From: Psychroflexus curvus
Lineage (GTDB): Bacteria > Bacteroidota > Bacteroidia > Flavobacteriales > Flavobacteriaceae
Assembly (NCBI RefSeq): GCF_020164585.1
Contig: NZ_JAIQZF010000004.1
Location: forward strand, 62,001-126,000
Direction: 5' to 3'
Length of the DNA stretch: 64,000 bases
The position numbers and the translations under genes are program-made. Below, piece by piece: positions 9,854-18,796 of this stretch. Under the pieces are notes generated by a model. It was not told the DNA's origin. It was given only the letters and a program-made list of their open reading frames with translations, and ran no database searches. Position 1 is the first letter of the stretch. The number at the start of each line of letters is the position of its first letter.

Positions 9854-10228
9854 ATGGAAGTACAAGGAAAAATTAAAGTCGTAGGAGAAACCAAGGAATT
9901 TGGTAGCAATGGTTTTAGAAAACGAGAAATGGTTGTGACTACCGAAGAACAATACCCACAGCACATTTTAATTGAATTTGTTCAAGACAAAACCAATTTG
10001 CTGGACAATTTCAATGTAGGTCAGAATGTAAAAGTAGGGATCAATTTGAGAGGTCGTGAATGGGTAAGCCCGCAAGGCGAAACTAAATATTTCAACTCTT
10101 TGAATGGCTGGAGAATCGAAAGCGTAGATCAAAATAGCTCTGCAGGTGCACCTCCCGTTCCACCATCTGATCAATTTGAACCGGTACAGGATTTAAACGA
10201 TGACGATGAAGATGATTTACCATTTTAA
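9854..10228 (+). CDS. DUF3127 domain protein
   Basis: 124 residues, with the DUF3127 body (MEVQGKIKVVGETKEFGSNG, then FRKREMVV and LRGREWVSPQGETKYFNSL) and an acidic tail ending DDDEDDLPF. Both the fold and the acidic DLPF-like tip resemble single-stranded DNA-binding proteins, so an OB-fold nucleic-acid-binding role is plausible (inference). It is tightly linked to the upstream flavin reductase gene and followed by an intrinsic terminator. Confidence 0.85.
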   Translation: MEVQGKIKVVGETKEFGSNGFRKREMVVTTEEQYPQHILIEFVQDKTNLLDNFNVGQNVKVGINLRGREWVSPQGETKYFNSLNGWRIESVDQNSSAGAPPVPPSDQFEPVQDLNDDDEDDLPF

Positions 10229-10253
10229 TCTGCATTAACGCATAAACAAGCCA

Positions 10254-10284
10254 AGCTCTAGACATATATCTAGGGCTTTTTTTA
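10254..10284 (+). terminator. Intrinsic terminator
   Basis: AGCTCTAGA (10254-10262) pairs with TCTAGGGCT (10269-10277) with one wobble, and a T-run follows. It closes the flavin reductase/DUF3127 operon. Confidence 0.85.
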
Positions 10285-10317
10285 TTTTTACAACTCTTAT
10301 TTTAAAAACTTGAAAAG

Positions 10318-11697
10318 TTGATTGCCAAACTAGAACACTTTTTTGCGAAATTCCTCCCCTCTCCTTTTACGCTTAGTATTCTACTTACTCTTGTCACTCT
10401 AAGCTTGGCTATTGTATTTGGCGAATTTTCCAGTGAAACTAATCAAGTTGTCTCCACCTTGCAAGCCTGGCAATCTGGATTATGGAATCAGGAGTTGCTG
10501 GTTTTCGGCTATCAAATGATGCTTATTTTGGTACTTGGCCATGTGCTGGTACTTAGTTCTCCTGTCAATACATTCTTAGAATTCATTACCAAAGGTGCTA
10601 CAGATACCAAAAGCACTATTGTCTTAGTGAGTGTGTTTACTATGCTGATGGGATTCTTCAACTGGGGCCTGGGGCTGATCTTTGGAGCCATACTGGCCAG
10701 GAAAATTGGTGAAAAATCGGCTAAAGAAAACCTGAACATCAACTATCCTCTCATAGGTGCTTTAGGCTATTCTGGTATGATGATCTGGCATGGGGGCATC
10801 TCTGGATCAGCTCCCTTAAAAGCTGCCGAAAATGGCCATTTACATTCCCTGTATACCGATTTTCCTTCAGGATTTCCTTCAGAAATTTCTACTTCTGAAA
10901 CTATTTTCAGTTCTGGTAATCTTATCATATTTGGCGTCATTCTTTTAGTGGTTCCGTTAATTTTTAGACGCATCAAGCGCAGAACAACCTCAAAGTTTGA
11001 TGTCTCAAATCTTTTAACTGATGTAGCATCAAAACCTGCCTGCGTGACACAGTCAGGCAGATCAGAAAAGAAACACGGACATGCTCTTGAAAAAAACAGA
11101 CTACTGACCGTAATTTTTGGCGGATTGATGACGGTTTGCTTTTTTGTGGTTTATTATAAAAATCTCTTTCAACTAAATATTACTCCTGACATGCTTAACT
11201 TTTTGATGCTGGGTCTGGGAATACTATTTCATAAATCTATATCTCATTATTTGATATCACTGGGAGAAGCCATCAAAGGAGCTTCAGGGATTCTGATTCA
11301 ATTTCCGCTGTATTTTGGAATCATTGGCGTGATGAAAGAAAGCGGACTGGCAGTAAGTTTTGCGCAGTTTTTCATCAGCATTTCAAATGAAACAACCTTA
11401 CCTCTTTTCACATTTATAAGTTCTGGGATCGTGAATATTTTTGTTCCCAGCGGAGGCGGTCAATGGGCTATACAAGGTCCAATCGCTCTGGAATCTGCCT
11501 CCAAATTAGGTGTTTCTTTGCCTAAAATTATCATGGCATTAAGCTATGGAGATCAGATTACCAATATGCTTCAACCCTTCTGGGCTTTACCACTTCTTGC
11601 CATAACCAAGTTAAAGGCAAGTGATATTTTCCCATTCACTTTTTTATTATTTATCATTGGCAGCTTAATTTTTATAGCTGGATTACTTATTTTTTGA
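10318..11697 (+). CDS. Short-chain fatty acid transporter, AtoE/TIGR00366-like
   Basis: 459 residues, strongly hydrophobic, with about a dozen membrane segments. It matches the AtoE family of short-chain fatty acid permeases, with motifs such as NWGLGLIFGAILARKIG, HGGISGSAPL and FVPSGGGQWAIQGP. The start is a TTG at 10318; no ATG fits and an in-frame stop lies at 10303. Residues near 240-250 (KPACVTQSGRSEKK), in a predicted cytoplasmic loop, are encoded by a palindromic DNA stretch that may be an inserted short repeat. aat follows 3 bp later. Confidence 0.85.
   Translation: MIAKLEHFFAKFLPSPFTLSILLTLVTLSLAIVFGEFSSETNQVVSTLQAWQSGLWNQELLVFGYQMMLILVLGHVLVLSSPVNTFLEFITKGATDTKSTIVLVSVFTMLMGFFNWGLGLIFGAILARKIGEKSAKENLNINYPLIGALGYSGMMIWHGGISGSAPLKAAENGHLHSLYTDFPSGFPSEISTSETIFSSGNLIIFGVILLVVPLIFRRIKRRTTSKFDVSNLLTDVASKPACVTQSGRSEKKHGHALEKNRLLTVIFGGLMTVCFFVVYYKNLFQLNITPDMLNFLMLGLGILFHKSISHYLISLGEAIKGASGILIQFPLYFGIIGVMKESGLAVSFAQFFISISNETTLPLFTFISSGIVNIFVPSGGGQWAIQGPIALESASKLGVSLPKIIMALSYGDQITNMLQPFWALPLLAITKLKASDIFPFTFLLFIIGSLIFIAGLLIF
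11036..11060. repeat. Short palindrome inside the AtoE-like coding sequence
   Basis: CTGCCTG (11036-11042) and CAGGCAG (11054-11060) are inverted repeats, and an inner TGAC-ACA-GTCA also pairs. The stretch keeps the reading frame and encodes part of a hydrophilic loop. It resembles the small C/G-rich palindromes seen elsewhere in this window, including near tRNA-Asp. Confidence 0.55.
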
Positions 11698-11700
11698 CCT

Positions 11701-12348
11701 ATGTATAAACTAACTAAAGACATTATATTTCCACACCCCAAATTTGCAGATGATAAAGGCTTATTGGCTTTTGGTGGTGACTTGAGTATGGAGCGCATAA
11801 AAGTCGCCTACGAAAACGGCATATTCCCCTGGTATGAGGAAGGACAACCTATACTTTGGTGGAGTCCGGATCCCAGAATGGTGTTATTTCCAGAAAACCT
11901 GAAAATATCAAAATCCATGAAAAAGCTTTTTAAAGAAAAAGCGTTTAAAGTGACCTATAATGAAGATTTTGAATTTGTGATTCGTAAGTGCGCCAACATC
12001 AACAGAGAGCGGCAAGACGGAACATGGATTACCGAAGACATGATTGAAAGTTACATCAAATTACATGAAGCAGGACTGGCAAAATCTATTGAAGTTTGGA
12101 AAAACGGCGAAATTGTTGGCGGGCTTTATGGAATTTTACTAAAAGAAAAAAAAGTATTTTGTGGTGAAAGTATGTTTACAGAAGTCGATAATGCCTCAAA
12201 ATATGGGTTCATCACTCTGGTTAAAAACATGGAGAAAAACGGCATCAGTCTCATCGATTGTCAAGTCTATACCAAGCATCTCGAGAGTCTTGGCGCTGAG
12301 GAAATCAGCAGGCATAATTTTTTAACTATTCTACATTCTAAAGTTTAG
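11701..12348 (+). CDS. aat: Leucyl/phenylalanyl-tRNA--protein transferase
   Basis: 215 residues. Aat adds Leu or Phe from charged tRNA to N-terminal Arg/Lys of proteins, marking them for ClpS/ClpAP degradation (N-end rule). Diagnostic stretches are FPHPKFADDKGLLAFGGDLS, NGIFPWYEEGQPILWWSPDPR and GGLYGILLKEKKVFCGESMF. The length fits. It follows the AtoE-like gene closely and overlaps the convergent csaA by 4 bp. Confidence 0.95.
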   Translation: MYKLTKDIIFPHPKFADDKGLLAFGGDLSMERIKVAYENGIFPWYEEGQPILWWSPDPRMVLFPENLKISKSMKKLFKEKAFKVTYNEDFEFVIRKCANINRERQDGTWITEDMIESYIKLHEAGLAKSIEVWKNGEIVGGLYGILLKEKKVFCGESMFTEVDNASKYGFITLVKNMEKNGISLIDCQVYTKHLESLGAEEISRHNFLTILHSKV

Positions 12349-12695
12349 GAAATACGAGTTCCGTTTTTAACCTTATGATCTGGTGATAAAAGTGAAGTCC
12401 CTACTTCACCATCTACTGCGGCAATAACCAAACATTCACTCATCATCGTGGCAATTTGTTTTGGCGGAAAATTGAGCACTGCAATCACTTGTTTACCTGT
12501 AAGTTCATCTGCCGAATAAAGCTCTGTAATCTGAGCAGAAGAGCGTTTGATGCCGAGTTCACCGAAGTCAATTTCAAGCTTAAAAGCAGGGTTTCTGGCC
12601 TCTTTAAATAGTTCAGCCTTTAAAATGGTTCCCACCCTCATGTCCACTTTTTGGAATTCAGACCAGGTCAAATCATGTTCAGATGTCTTTATCAT
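12345..12695 (-). CDS. csaA: tRNA-binding OB-fold protein, CsaA type
   Basis: 116 residues, essentially one tRNA_bind (EMAP/Arc1p-like) domain: WSEFQKVDMRVGTILKAE at the start, then KLEIDFGELGIKRSSAQI, KQVIAVLNFPPKQIA and the C-terminal LLSPDHKVKNGTRIS. CsaA proteins bind tRNA and have been described as secretion-associated chaperones in Bacillus. The role here is uncertain. The gene stands alone, convergent with aat. Confidence 0.9.
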   Translation of the reverse strand: MIKTSEHDLTWSEFQKVDMRVGTILKAELFKEARNPAFKLEIDFGELGIKRSSAQITELYSADELTGKQVIAVLNFPPKQIATMMSECLVIAAVDGEVGTSLLSPDHKVKNGTRIS

Positions 12696-12816
12696 AAATT
12701 GATGGCTTAAGTATAAGTTTTATCTATATCGAAATCAGAAAAAATTACTTTGTTTTATAATTGCCTTAACGAACAAAGAATTAATAAATATTAAGTTTAC
12801 AAAAAAAAGTTCAATT

Positions 12817-13917
12817 ATGAGCAAACAAGCCTTATTAAAGCCTATTCAAATAGGCGATATGGAATTGAAAAACAGAGTTATTATGGCACCTATGACCAGA
12901 AATAGGGCAGATAATAAACATAATGCACCTACAGACCTTCATGCGACATATTATAAGCAGCGGGCAAGTGCTGGTTTAATCATAAGTGAAGGTTCGCAGG
13001 TATCTTATGAAGCAAGAGGATATATAAACACAGCCGGAATCCACAAACCCGAGCAGGTTGAAGGCTGGAAAAAAGTAACCGATGCTGTTCATGAGGAAGG
13101 CGGAAAGATTTTCGTTCAGTTGTGGCATGTAGGAAGAATCTCACATCCAGATTTCCATGATGGAGAAAAACCTCTAGCGCCTAGTGCTCTAAATGCTAAT
13201 GCTCAATGTTTTACTGAAGATGGTTTCCAGGATACCGTTGAGCCAAAAGCGATGACTACTGAAGAAGTGAAACAAACTGTACAAGATTTCAAAAGAGCTG
13301 CTAAAAATGCAGTCGATGCTGGTTTTGACGGGATAGAAATTCACTCCTCCAACGGTTATTTATTGCATCAATTTTTCAATAAATCCTCCAATCATCGTAC
13401 AGACGAATATGGAGGCTCAAAAGAAGGCAGAACAAGAATTCTTTTTGAAATTTTGAATGCCGTTAGAGTGTTTTTTCCAGAAAACAGAATTGGTGTAAGG
13501 TTAAATCCTTCACTGGACGGTATTTTCGGTATGGAAGCCGACGAAGAAACTATCCCTACCTTTGAGTATATCGTAAAAAAACTTAATGAGTATGACTTGG
13601 CTTACTTACACTTATCGGAACCATTTAACGACGTAAGCGGTAAAGATTATCTCGTATCGAATATTGCTGAACATTTTAGACCTAGGTACAAAGGTAATTT
13701 GATGATTAATGCAGGTTTTGATCAGGAAAGCGGAAATAAAGTGATTGAGGATGGTAATGCAGATATGGTTGCTTTCGGAAAGTTGTTTATCTCCAATCCA
13801 GATCTACCTGTTCGATTTGAAAAAAATGCTGAATTGCAAGATTGGGATCAAGATACATTCTATGATACAGGCAAAAAAGGCTACACAGACTATCCAAAAC
13901 TGGAAGAACAAAAATAA
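12817..13917 (+). CDS. Alkene reductase, old yellow enzyme family
   Basis: 366 residues. A TIM-barrel FMN enzyme of the OYE/NemA type that reduces activated C=C bonds with NAD(P)H. Signatures are NRVIMAPMTRNRADN near the N-terminus, VQLWHVGRISHPDF, the active-site pair in IEIHSSNGYLLHQFFNKSSN (His and Asn), DEYGGSKEGR, and the FMN-phosphate region ending FGKLFISNPDLP. It precedes the flavin reductase and photolyase genes and may belong to the same oxidative/light-stress set. A terminator-like hairpin follows at 13969. Confidence 0.93.
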   Translation: MSKQALLKPIQIGDMELKNRVIMAPMTRNRADNKHNAPTDLHATYYKQRASAGLIISEGSQVSYEARGYINTAGIHKPEQVEGWKKVTDAVHEEGGKIFVQLWHVGRISHPDFHDGEKPLAPSALNANAQCFTEDGFQDTVEPKAMTTEEVKQTVQDFKRAAKNAVDAGFDGIEIHSSNGYLLHQFFNKSSNHRTDEYGGSKEGRTRILFEILNAVRVFFPENRIGVRLNPSLDGIFGMEADEETIPTFEYIVKKLNEYDLAYLHLSEPFNDVSGKDYLVSNIAEHFRPRYKGNLMINAGFDQESGNKVIEDGNADMVAFGKLFISNPDLPVRFEKNAELQDWDQDTFYDTGKKGYTDYPKLEEQK

Positions 13918-13968
13918 TTTAATTTTGTTTATTTTTTAACAGTAAAACATTAAACAATATTTAATTTT

Positions 13969-13995
13969 AGGTCGATTTAAAATTGGCCTTTTTTT
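13969..13995 (+). terminator. Terminator-like hairpin abutting the next start codon
   Basis: AGGTCGATT (13969-13977) pairs with AATTGGCCT (13981-13989) over 9 bp with two wobbles and runs into seven T residues. It should terminate the OYE gene. The T-run ends exactly at the ATG (13996) of the next gene, leaving no room for a separate leader. Confidence 0.7.
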
Positions 13996-14634
13996 ATGAC
14001 ACATTTTTCCAAACAAGACATCATCAATTTACCGAGTCTGGAACGCATGCACCTCGTTAATTCATGTGGTGGTTTGAAGTCCGGCAATCTTATAGGAAGC
14101 ATTTCCAAATCTGGAGTTACTAATCTGGGGGTATTTAATTCTGTAATTCACTTAGGAAGCAATCCACCAATGTTGAGTTTTATGCTCAGGCCGACGACAG
14201 TAGAAAGACACACTTATGACAACTTCAAAGAAAATAAGCACTTTACAGTGAATCATATTCACGAAAGCTTTGTGGATAAAGCTCATCAAACTTCAGCAAA
14301 GTATGATGAGGATGATTCAGAATTTAAAGAGGTGGGATTGACAGAAGAATTCATTAAAGATTTTGAAGCTCCATTTGTAAAAGAATCTAGAATCAAAATA
14401 GGTTGCAAGTACATCAACTCGTATTTTATTGAGGAAAATGGCTGTCGGTTGATTATCGGTGAGATTCAACATATATTGGTTGAAGATGGAATACTGGATA
14501 AAGATGGATTTTTAGATCTAACGAAAGCCAATTCAGCAGGAATTATAGGACTTGACGGCTATGTCAAAACGGAACTCATCGAGAGGTATACCTACGCAAG
14601 ACCAAATCAGGAACCGAAACCTCTTAAAGGATAA
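13996..14634 (+). CDS. Flavin reductase family protein
   Basis: 212 residues with a flavin reductase-like split barrel: [39 protein letters not shown] and the FTVNHI core. It probably binds FMN and reduces it with NAD(P)H, or acts as a flavin-dependent oxidoreductase; the partner is unknown. It overlaps the DUF2256 ORF by one base (TAATG) and so likely starts a translationally coupled DUF2256/cry-DASH operon. Supplying reduced flavin or maintaining flavin enzymes would fit this context (inference). Met18 is an alternative start. Confidence 0.88.
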   Translation: MTHFSKQDIINLPSLERMHLVNSCGGLKSGNLIGSISKSGVTNLGVFNSVIHLGSNPPMLSFMLRPTTVERHTYDNFKENKHFTVNHIHESFVDKAHQTSAKYDEDDSEFKEVGLTEEFIKDFEAPFVKESRIKIGCKYINSYFIEENGCRLIIGEIQHILVEDGILDKDGFLDLTKANSAGIIGLDGYVKTELIERYTYARPNQEPKPLKG

Positions 14635-14771
14635 TGGCACATAAGAAAGTTCATTTACCAGAAAAAATATGCGTCACCTGTGGTTTACCATTTGCCTGGA
14701 GAAAAAAATGGGAAAAAAATTGGGATAACGTCAAATATTGTAGCGAAAAATGCAGAAGAAACAAGACATAA
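14634..14771 (+). CDS. DUF2256 domain protein (short Cys-rich, zinc-ribbon-like)
   Basis: 45 residues: after [13 protein letters not shown] come CxxC (ICVTCGLPF), a basic tryptophan-rich stretch with [10 protein letters not shown], and a second pair (YCSEKC). This is the DUF2256 pattern, a small metal-binding module known to occur next to or fused with cryptochrome/photolyase genes. The start overlaps the flavin reductase stop and the end overlaps the cry-DASH start by 22 bp, in another frame. It is likely an accessory protein to the cryptochrome. Confidence 0.88.
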   Translation: MAHKKVHLPEKICVTCGLPFAWRKKWEKNWDNVKYCSEKCRRNKT

Positions 14772-16060
14772 ACATCGTATGGTTTAGAAATGACCTGCGT
14801 ACAAGAGATCAAAACTCATTACACGAAGCCTGCCAGCAATCAGAACCTGTCCTTGGTGTCTATTGCTTTGATCCAAAACACTACGAAACCACAACATATG
14901 GTTTTAAAAAAACTGAAAAATACAGAGCTAAATTTTTGATAGAATCAGTCACTCAGCTTTCAAATAAGCTTAAAGAATTAAACATAAGCCTTTATGTAAA
15001 GCAGGATGAACCAGCGAGTATATTCCTGAAACTATCTGAAGAATACAACATCAAAAACGTATTTTATCAGACTGAATGGACCGATGAAGAAAAGCAGGCA
15101 GAGGATGCAGTCAAGTCAGTGTTAAAAGATACTCGCTTTGTAAACCATTACAACCAGTTTTTATTTCATCCAGATGATGTGCCTTATGATGACTTTAGCC
15201 AGGTTCCAGAAGTATACACCAACTTCAGGAAAAAGTGTGAAAAACAAAGTCAGGTAAGAGAAGAGATCCCAGTTCCAGAAGTGCTTTCTGATGAAAACTT
15301 ACAGAATATTGACACTAAAATTCCATGTCTAACCGATTTAGGTTTGGAGGAATTTGAGAGAGATGAGCGTTCTGCATTCCCTTTTCACGGCGGAGAAGAT
15401 GAAGCCTGGAAGCGCCTGCAACACTATTTCTGGGACACTAAAAAATTGCAGTATTACAAGAAAACCAGGAATGGATTGCTGGGGACAGACTACAGTTCTA
15501 AGTTTTCGCCATGGCTTGCCAATGGAAGCATCTCTGCAGTGTCCATTTATCATGAAGTCAAGAAATTTGAAAAAGAAATCAAGAAAAACCAGGATACCTA
15601 CTGGTTGATATTTGAGCTGATTTGGAGGGATTATTTCAAATACATTTCACTCAAACACGGCAATAAAATCTTTCAACTGGGTGGTGTTTTGAACAAAGAG
15701 TACGATTGGGGAAACAACGATAAAGCCTTCAACCAGTGGATCAATGGCAACACGCCAGAGTCATTTGTCAATGCGAATATGATCGAAATTCGAGAAACAG
15801 GTTTCATGAGCAATCGCGGCAGGCAGAACGTCAACAGCTACTGGGCCAAGGAGTGGAAACAAGACTGGAGGATAGGTGCAGCCTATTTTGAAGCTATGCT
15901 TGTTGACTATGACGTCCACAGCAACTGGGGCAACTGGATGTACAACTCTGGCGTTGGCAATGACCCTAGAGATCGAAAATTCAACATCAAAAGCCAGGCA
16001 GAGCGTTACGATACTAATGGTAAATATCAACGCACCTGGTTGCAGGAAAGCTTATTTTAG
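14750..16060 (+). CDS. cry: DASH-family cryptochrome
   Basis: 436 residues. The N-terminal antenna domain starts [19 protein letters not shown]-terminal motifs are typical of cry-[57 protein letters not shown] and [24 protein letters not shown] proteins bind FAD (often with a folate antenna) and repair CPDs in single-stranded DNA, or act as light sensors. It overlaps DUF2256 upstream and is followed 43 bp later by the Fe-S photolyase, so one light-related operon is likely. Confidence 0.95.
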   Translation: MQKKQDINIVWFRNDLRTRDQNSLHEACQQSEPVLGVYCFDPKHYETTTYGFKKTEKYRAKFLIESVTQLSNKLKELNISLYVKQDEPASIFLKLSEEYNIKNVFYQTEWTDEEKQAEDAVKSVLKDTRFVNHYNQFLFHPDDVPYDDFSQVPEVYTNFRKKCEKQSQVREEIPVPEVLSDENLQNIDTKIPCLTDLGLEEFERDERSAFPFHGGEDEAWKRLQHYFWDTKKLQYYKKTRNGLLGTDYSSKFSPWLANGSISAVSIYHEVKKFEKEIKKNQDTYWLIFELIWRDYFKYISLKHGNKIFQLGGVLNKEYDWGNNDKAFNQWINGNTPESFVNANMIEIRETGFMSNRGRQNVNSYWAKEWKQDWRIGAAYFEAMLVDYDVHSNWGNWMYNSGVGNDPRDRKFNIKSQAERYDTNGKYQRTWLQESLF

Positions 16061-16103
16061 AGGTTAGAAAATTTAGTTCACCAGTTATTTAAAAATTAAG
16101 GTC

Positions 16104-17642
16104 ATGAAAAAAACATTACGATTCATACTCGGCGATCAGCTTAACCACAAGCATTCCTGGTTTCAGGAAAAAAATGAGGATGTCATTTATGTCATGGCAG
16201 AAACTCAACAGGAAACCAGTTATGTCAAACACCATATTCAAAAAGTAGTTGCCTTTTTTCTATCCATGAGAAATTTTGCAGAAGAACTTCAAAAGGAAGG
16301 ACATCAGGTGATTTATTATCAAATTGACGATAAAAACAACGAACAAGACCTGCCCTCTAACCTCAACAAGATCATTCAGCAGGAACAAATAGAACATTTT
16401 GAATACCTATATCCAGATGAATACCGTCTGGACATTAAACTAAAAACTTTTTGTAATCAGTTAGACATTTCTAGTAAGGCTTACGACAGCGAACATTTTT
16501 ATACCAAAAGAGAAGACATCGAAAAGTTTTTTGAGGGAAAGAAAGAAATGACCATGGAATATTTTTACAGAGATATGAGAAAAAAACATGGCATCATGAT
16601 GCTCGATGACAAAAAACCAGAAGGTGGAAATTGGAATTATGATAAAAGCAATCGAAAAAAATGGACGGGGAAACCTGGGATTCCAGAAGCTAAAACATTT
16701 GATAAAAACATAGAACAGGTTTTAGAGCAATTGAAAACAATGGATGTAAAGACTATGGGGAGAATAGATAAAGACAATTTCCCATGGCCGACTTCCAGAG
16801 AGGAATGCCTTGAGGTCTTGGATTATTTCTGTAAAAATCTTCTGATTCATTTTGGAGATTACGAAGATGCCTTGCATACCGATCAGAAATTCTTATTCCA
16901 CTCCAGGCTTTCTTTTGCGATGAATAGCAAAATGCTGTCACCTAAAGAGGTCATCGAAACTACGTTAGACTATTATTATGAACATAAAGAGGACATCGAT
17001 ATTTCTCAAATAGAAGGCTTCGTAAGACAAATCCTAGGCTGGAGAGAATTTATGAGAGGGATTTACTGGAAAGAAATGCCTGGTTATAAGTCTAAAAACG
17101 AACTTGAAAACACCAATAAACTCCCCGATTTCTACTGGACGGGAGAAACCGATATGAATTGCTTAAAGCATGCCGTCAATCAAAGCCTGGACGATGCTTA
17201 TGCGCATCATATTCAACGACTCATGATTTTGGGAAATTTTGCATTGCTGACAATGACAGATCCCGACGAAGTGGATGCCTGGTATCTTGGTGTCTATATA
17301 GATGCCATAGAATGGGTAGAACTCACCAACACCAGAGGCATGAGTCAGTTTGCAGATGGGGGCATCGTAGCAACCAAACCTTACGTCTCCAGTGGTAGTT
17401 ACATCAATAAGATGGGGAACTATTGCAAATCTTGTAAGTATTCTGTCAGCAAAAAAGAGGGTGAGGATGCCTGTCCATTCAATAATTTATACTGGAATTT
17501 TTTATATGAAAAACAGGAGCATTTCAAAAACAATCAACGTATGAATATGATGATGAGTCTTCTCAAAAAAATGAACAAAGACACCTTAGATAATCATATC
17601 AATCGCTCAAAAGAAATTATAAAAAATCCAAGTAAATTTTAA
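16104..17642 (+). CDS. Iron-sulfur bacterial cryptochrome/(6-4) photolyase (PhrB/FeS-BCP type)
   Basis: 512 residues with the typical start LRFILGDQLNHKHSWFQ and the C-terminal region VDAYVG-like DAIEWVELTNTRGMSQFADG. Four cysteines, C353, C441, C444 and C457, have the same spacing as the [4Fe-4S] ligands of Agrobacterium PhrB. Proteins of this group repair (6-4) photoproducts using FAD and a lumazine-type antenna. It completes the set of four photolyase homologues in the window. The start at ATG 16104 matches the conserved N-terminus. Confidence 0.94.
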   Translation: MKKTLRFILGDQLNHKHSWFQEKNEDVIYVMAETQQETSYVKHHIQKVVAFFLSMRNFAEELQKEGHQVIYYQIDDKNNEQDLPSNLNKIIQQEQIEHFEYLYPDEYRLDIKLKTFCNQLDISSKAYDSEHFYTKREDIEKFFEGKKEMTMEYFYRDMRKKHGIMMLDDKKPEGGNWNYDKSNRKKWTGKPGIPEAKTFDKNIEQVLEQLKTMDVKTMGRIDKDNFPWPTSREECLEVLDYFCKNLLIHFGDYEDALHTDQKFLFHSRLSFAMNSKMLSPKEVIETTLDYYYEHKEDIDISQIEGFVRQILGWREFMRGIYWKEMPGYKSKNELENTNKLPDFYWTGETDMNCLKHAVNQSLDDAYAHHIQRLMILGNFALLTMTDPDEVDAWYLGVYIDAIEWVELTNTRGMSQFADGGIVATKPYVSSGSYINKMGNYCKSCKYSVSKKEGEDACPFNNLYWNFLYEKQEHFKNNQRMNMMMSLLKKMNKDTLDNHINRSKEIIKNPSKF

Positions 17643-17693
17643 AATAATTCAGAAATTTATATACTTTTGAGACTTAAACAAAATCAAAACAAA

Positions 17694-17921
17694 ATGAAAA
17701 AATCAATTTTATCAATCACTATGGCTGCTTTACTTGGATTAGGAGTAGTAAGCTGTAGAGAAGAAAAAAGCGAAGCCGAAAAAGCTGGTGAAGCTGTTGA
17801 AGAAAAAATGGAAGAAACTGGTGATGCAATGGAGGATGCTGCAGATGATACCGGTGATGCTATGGAAGATGTTGCTGAAGAAACTGAAGATGCAATGGAA
17901 GAGACTAAAGAAGAAATGTAG
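17694..17921 (+). CDS. Small acidic lipoprotein with repeated helix
   Basis: 75 residues from the ATG at 17694. A signal peptide (KKSILSITMAALLGLGVVSC) ends in a lipobox with Cys21. The rest is a highly acidic helix built from repeats of the kind TGDAMEDAAD/TEDAMEET. It is probably a membrane-anchored coiled or extended helix of unknown role. A TAnnTTTG element (TACTTTTG, 17662-17669) lies 24 bp upstream of the ATG, so it probably has its own promoter. A strong bidirectional terminator follows. Longer upstream starts would spoil the signal peptide. Confidence 0.8.
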   Translation: MKKSILSITMAALLGLGVVSCREEKSEAEKAGEAVEEKMEETGDAMEDAADDTGDAMEDVAEETEDAMEETKEEM

Positions 17922-17946
17922 TCTACTACTATATCTCACTTTTTAC

Positions 17947-17978
17947 AAAAAGCTTATACATTCATGTATAAGCTTTTT
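17947..17978. terminator. Bidirectional intrinsic terminator
   Basis: A perfect 14-bp stem, AAAAAGCTTATACA (17947-17960) with its complement (965-978), and a TTCA loop. It serves the small lipoprotein gene on the plus strand and pyrF on the minus strand, whose stop codon touches it. Confidence 0.9.
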
Positions 17979-18790
17979 TATTTGATGTATTTTGACATTT
18001 CACTTTGCAATTCAAAAGCCTTTAACCCTGCCTTTTCTGCAAAATCTTTCTGGGAAGAAGCATAAATAATACCTCTTGACGAATTGATGAGTAATCCATA
18101 ATCGGCGTTCAGACCAAATTTACATACCTCTTCCAAGGAGCCTCCTTGAGCACCCACACCAGGGATAAGCAAAAAACTGTTCGGCAATAGCGCTCTTACG
18201 GTTTTAAGGTAATCTGCCTTGGTCGCACCAATGACGTACATGAGCTGCTGACTGTTTTTCCAATTCTGTGAAGTTTTGAGTACTTTTTCAAATAAAAAAT
18301 CAGAATCAGATTTTAGAAATTGAAAATCTTCAGCACCTGAGTTTGAAGTCAACCCAAGAAGTATGGTATACTTATCTTCAAATTCTAAGAAGGGCTCAAC
18401 AGAATCTTTACCCATGTAGGGCGCAACAGTAACAGAGTCAAAGTTTAAGTCGTTAAAAAAAGCTTTAGCATACATCGTAGAGGTATTCCCTATATCGCCG
18501 CGTTTAGCGTCTGCAATGGTAAACTGCTCCGGGTAGTTTTCGTTGATGTAATCTATAGTGCGCTTTAAAGCTTTCCATCCTTTTACACCATAGGCTTCGT
18601 AAAAAGCTATATTGGGCTTATAAGCAATACAATAGACTTGTGTAGCATCAATAATCGCCTTATTGAATTCAAAAATGGGGTCTTCAAGTTTAAGAAGATG
18701 TTTTGGAATTTTATCCAAATCCACATCCAGTCCAACACAAAGCATGGATTTTTTCTTTTCAATCTGTTGGATGAGCTTTTGAATGTTCAT
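17978..18790 (-). CDS. pyrF: Orotidine 5'-phosphate decarboxylase (type 2)
   Basis: 270 residues. PyrF converts OMP to UMP, the last step of pyrimidine synthesis. Its long form, with [13 protein letters not shown], the catalytic [13 protein letters not shown] and GATKADYLK followed by [11 protein letters not shown], is the type 2 subfamily common in Bacteroidota. It is the last gene of a minus-strand run purM-DUF3078-prfA-pyrF, 6 bp after prfA. Confidence 0.95.
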   Translation of the reverse strand: MNIQKLIQQIEKKKSMLCVGLDVDLDKIPKHLLKLEDPIFEFNKAIIDATQVYCIAYKPNIAFYEAYGVKGWKALKRTIDYINENYPEQFTIADAKRGDIGNTSTMYAKAFFNDLNFDSVTVAPYMGKDSVEPFLEFEDKYTILLGLTSNSGAEDFQFLKSDSDFLFEKVLKTSQNWKNSQQLMYVIGATKADYLKTVRALLPNSFLLIPGVGAQGGSLEEVCKFGLNADYGLLINSSRGIIYASSQKDFAEKAGLKAFELQSEMSKYIK

Positions 18791-18796
18791 TAGGTT

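Noticed and set aside
17694-17921. Toxin-antitoxin or other small regulatory pair with the acidic lipoprotein
   Set aside because: There is no partner ORF; overlapping frames are shadows of the repeated acidic helix.
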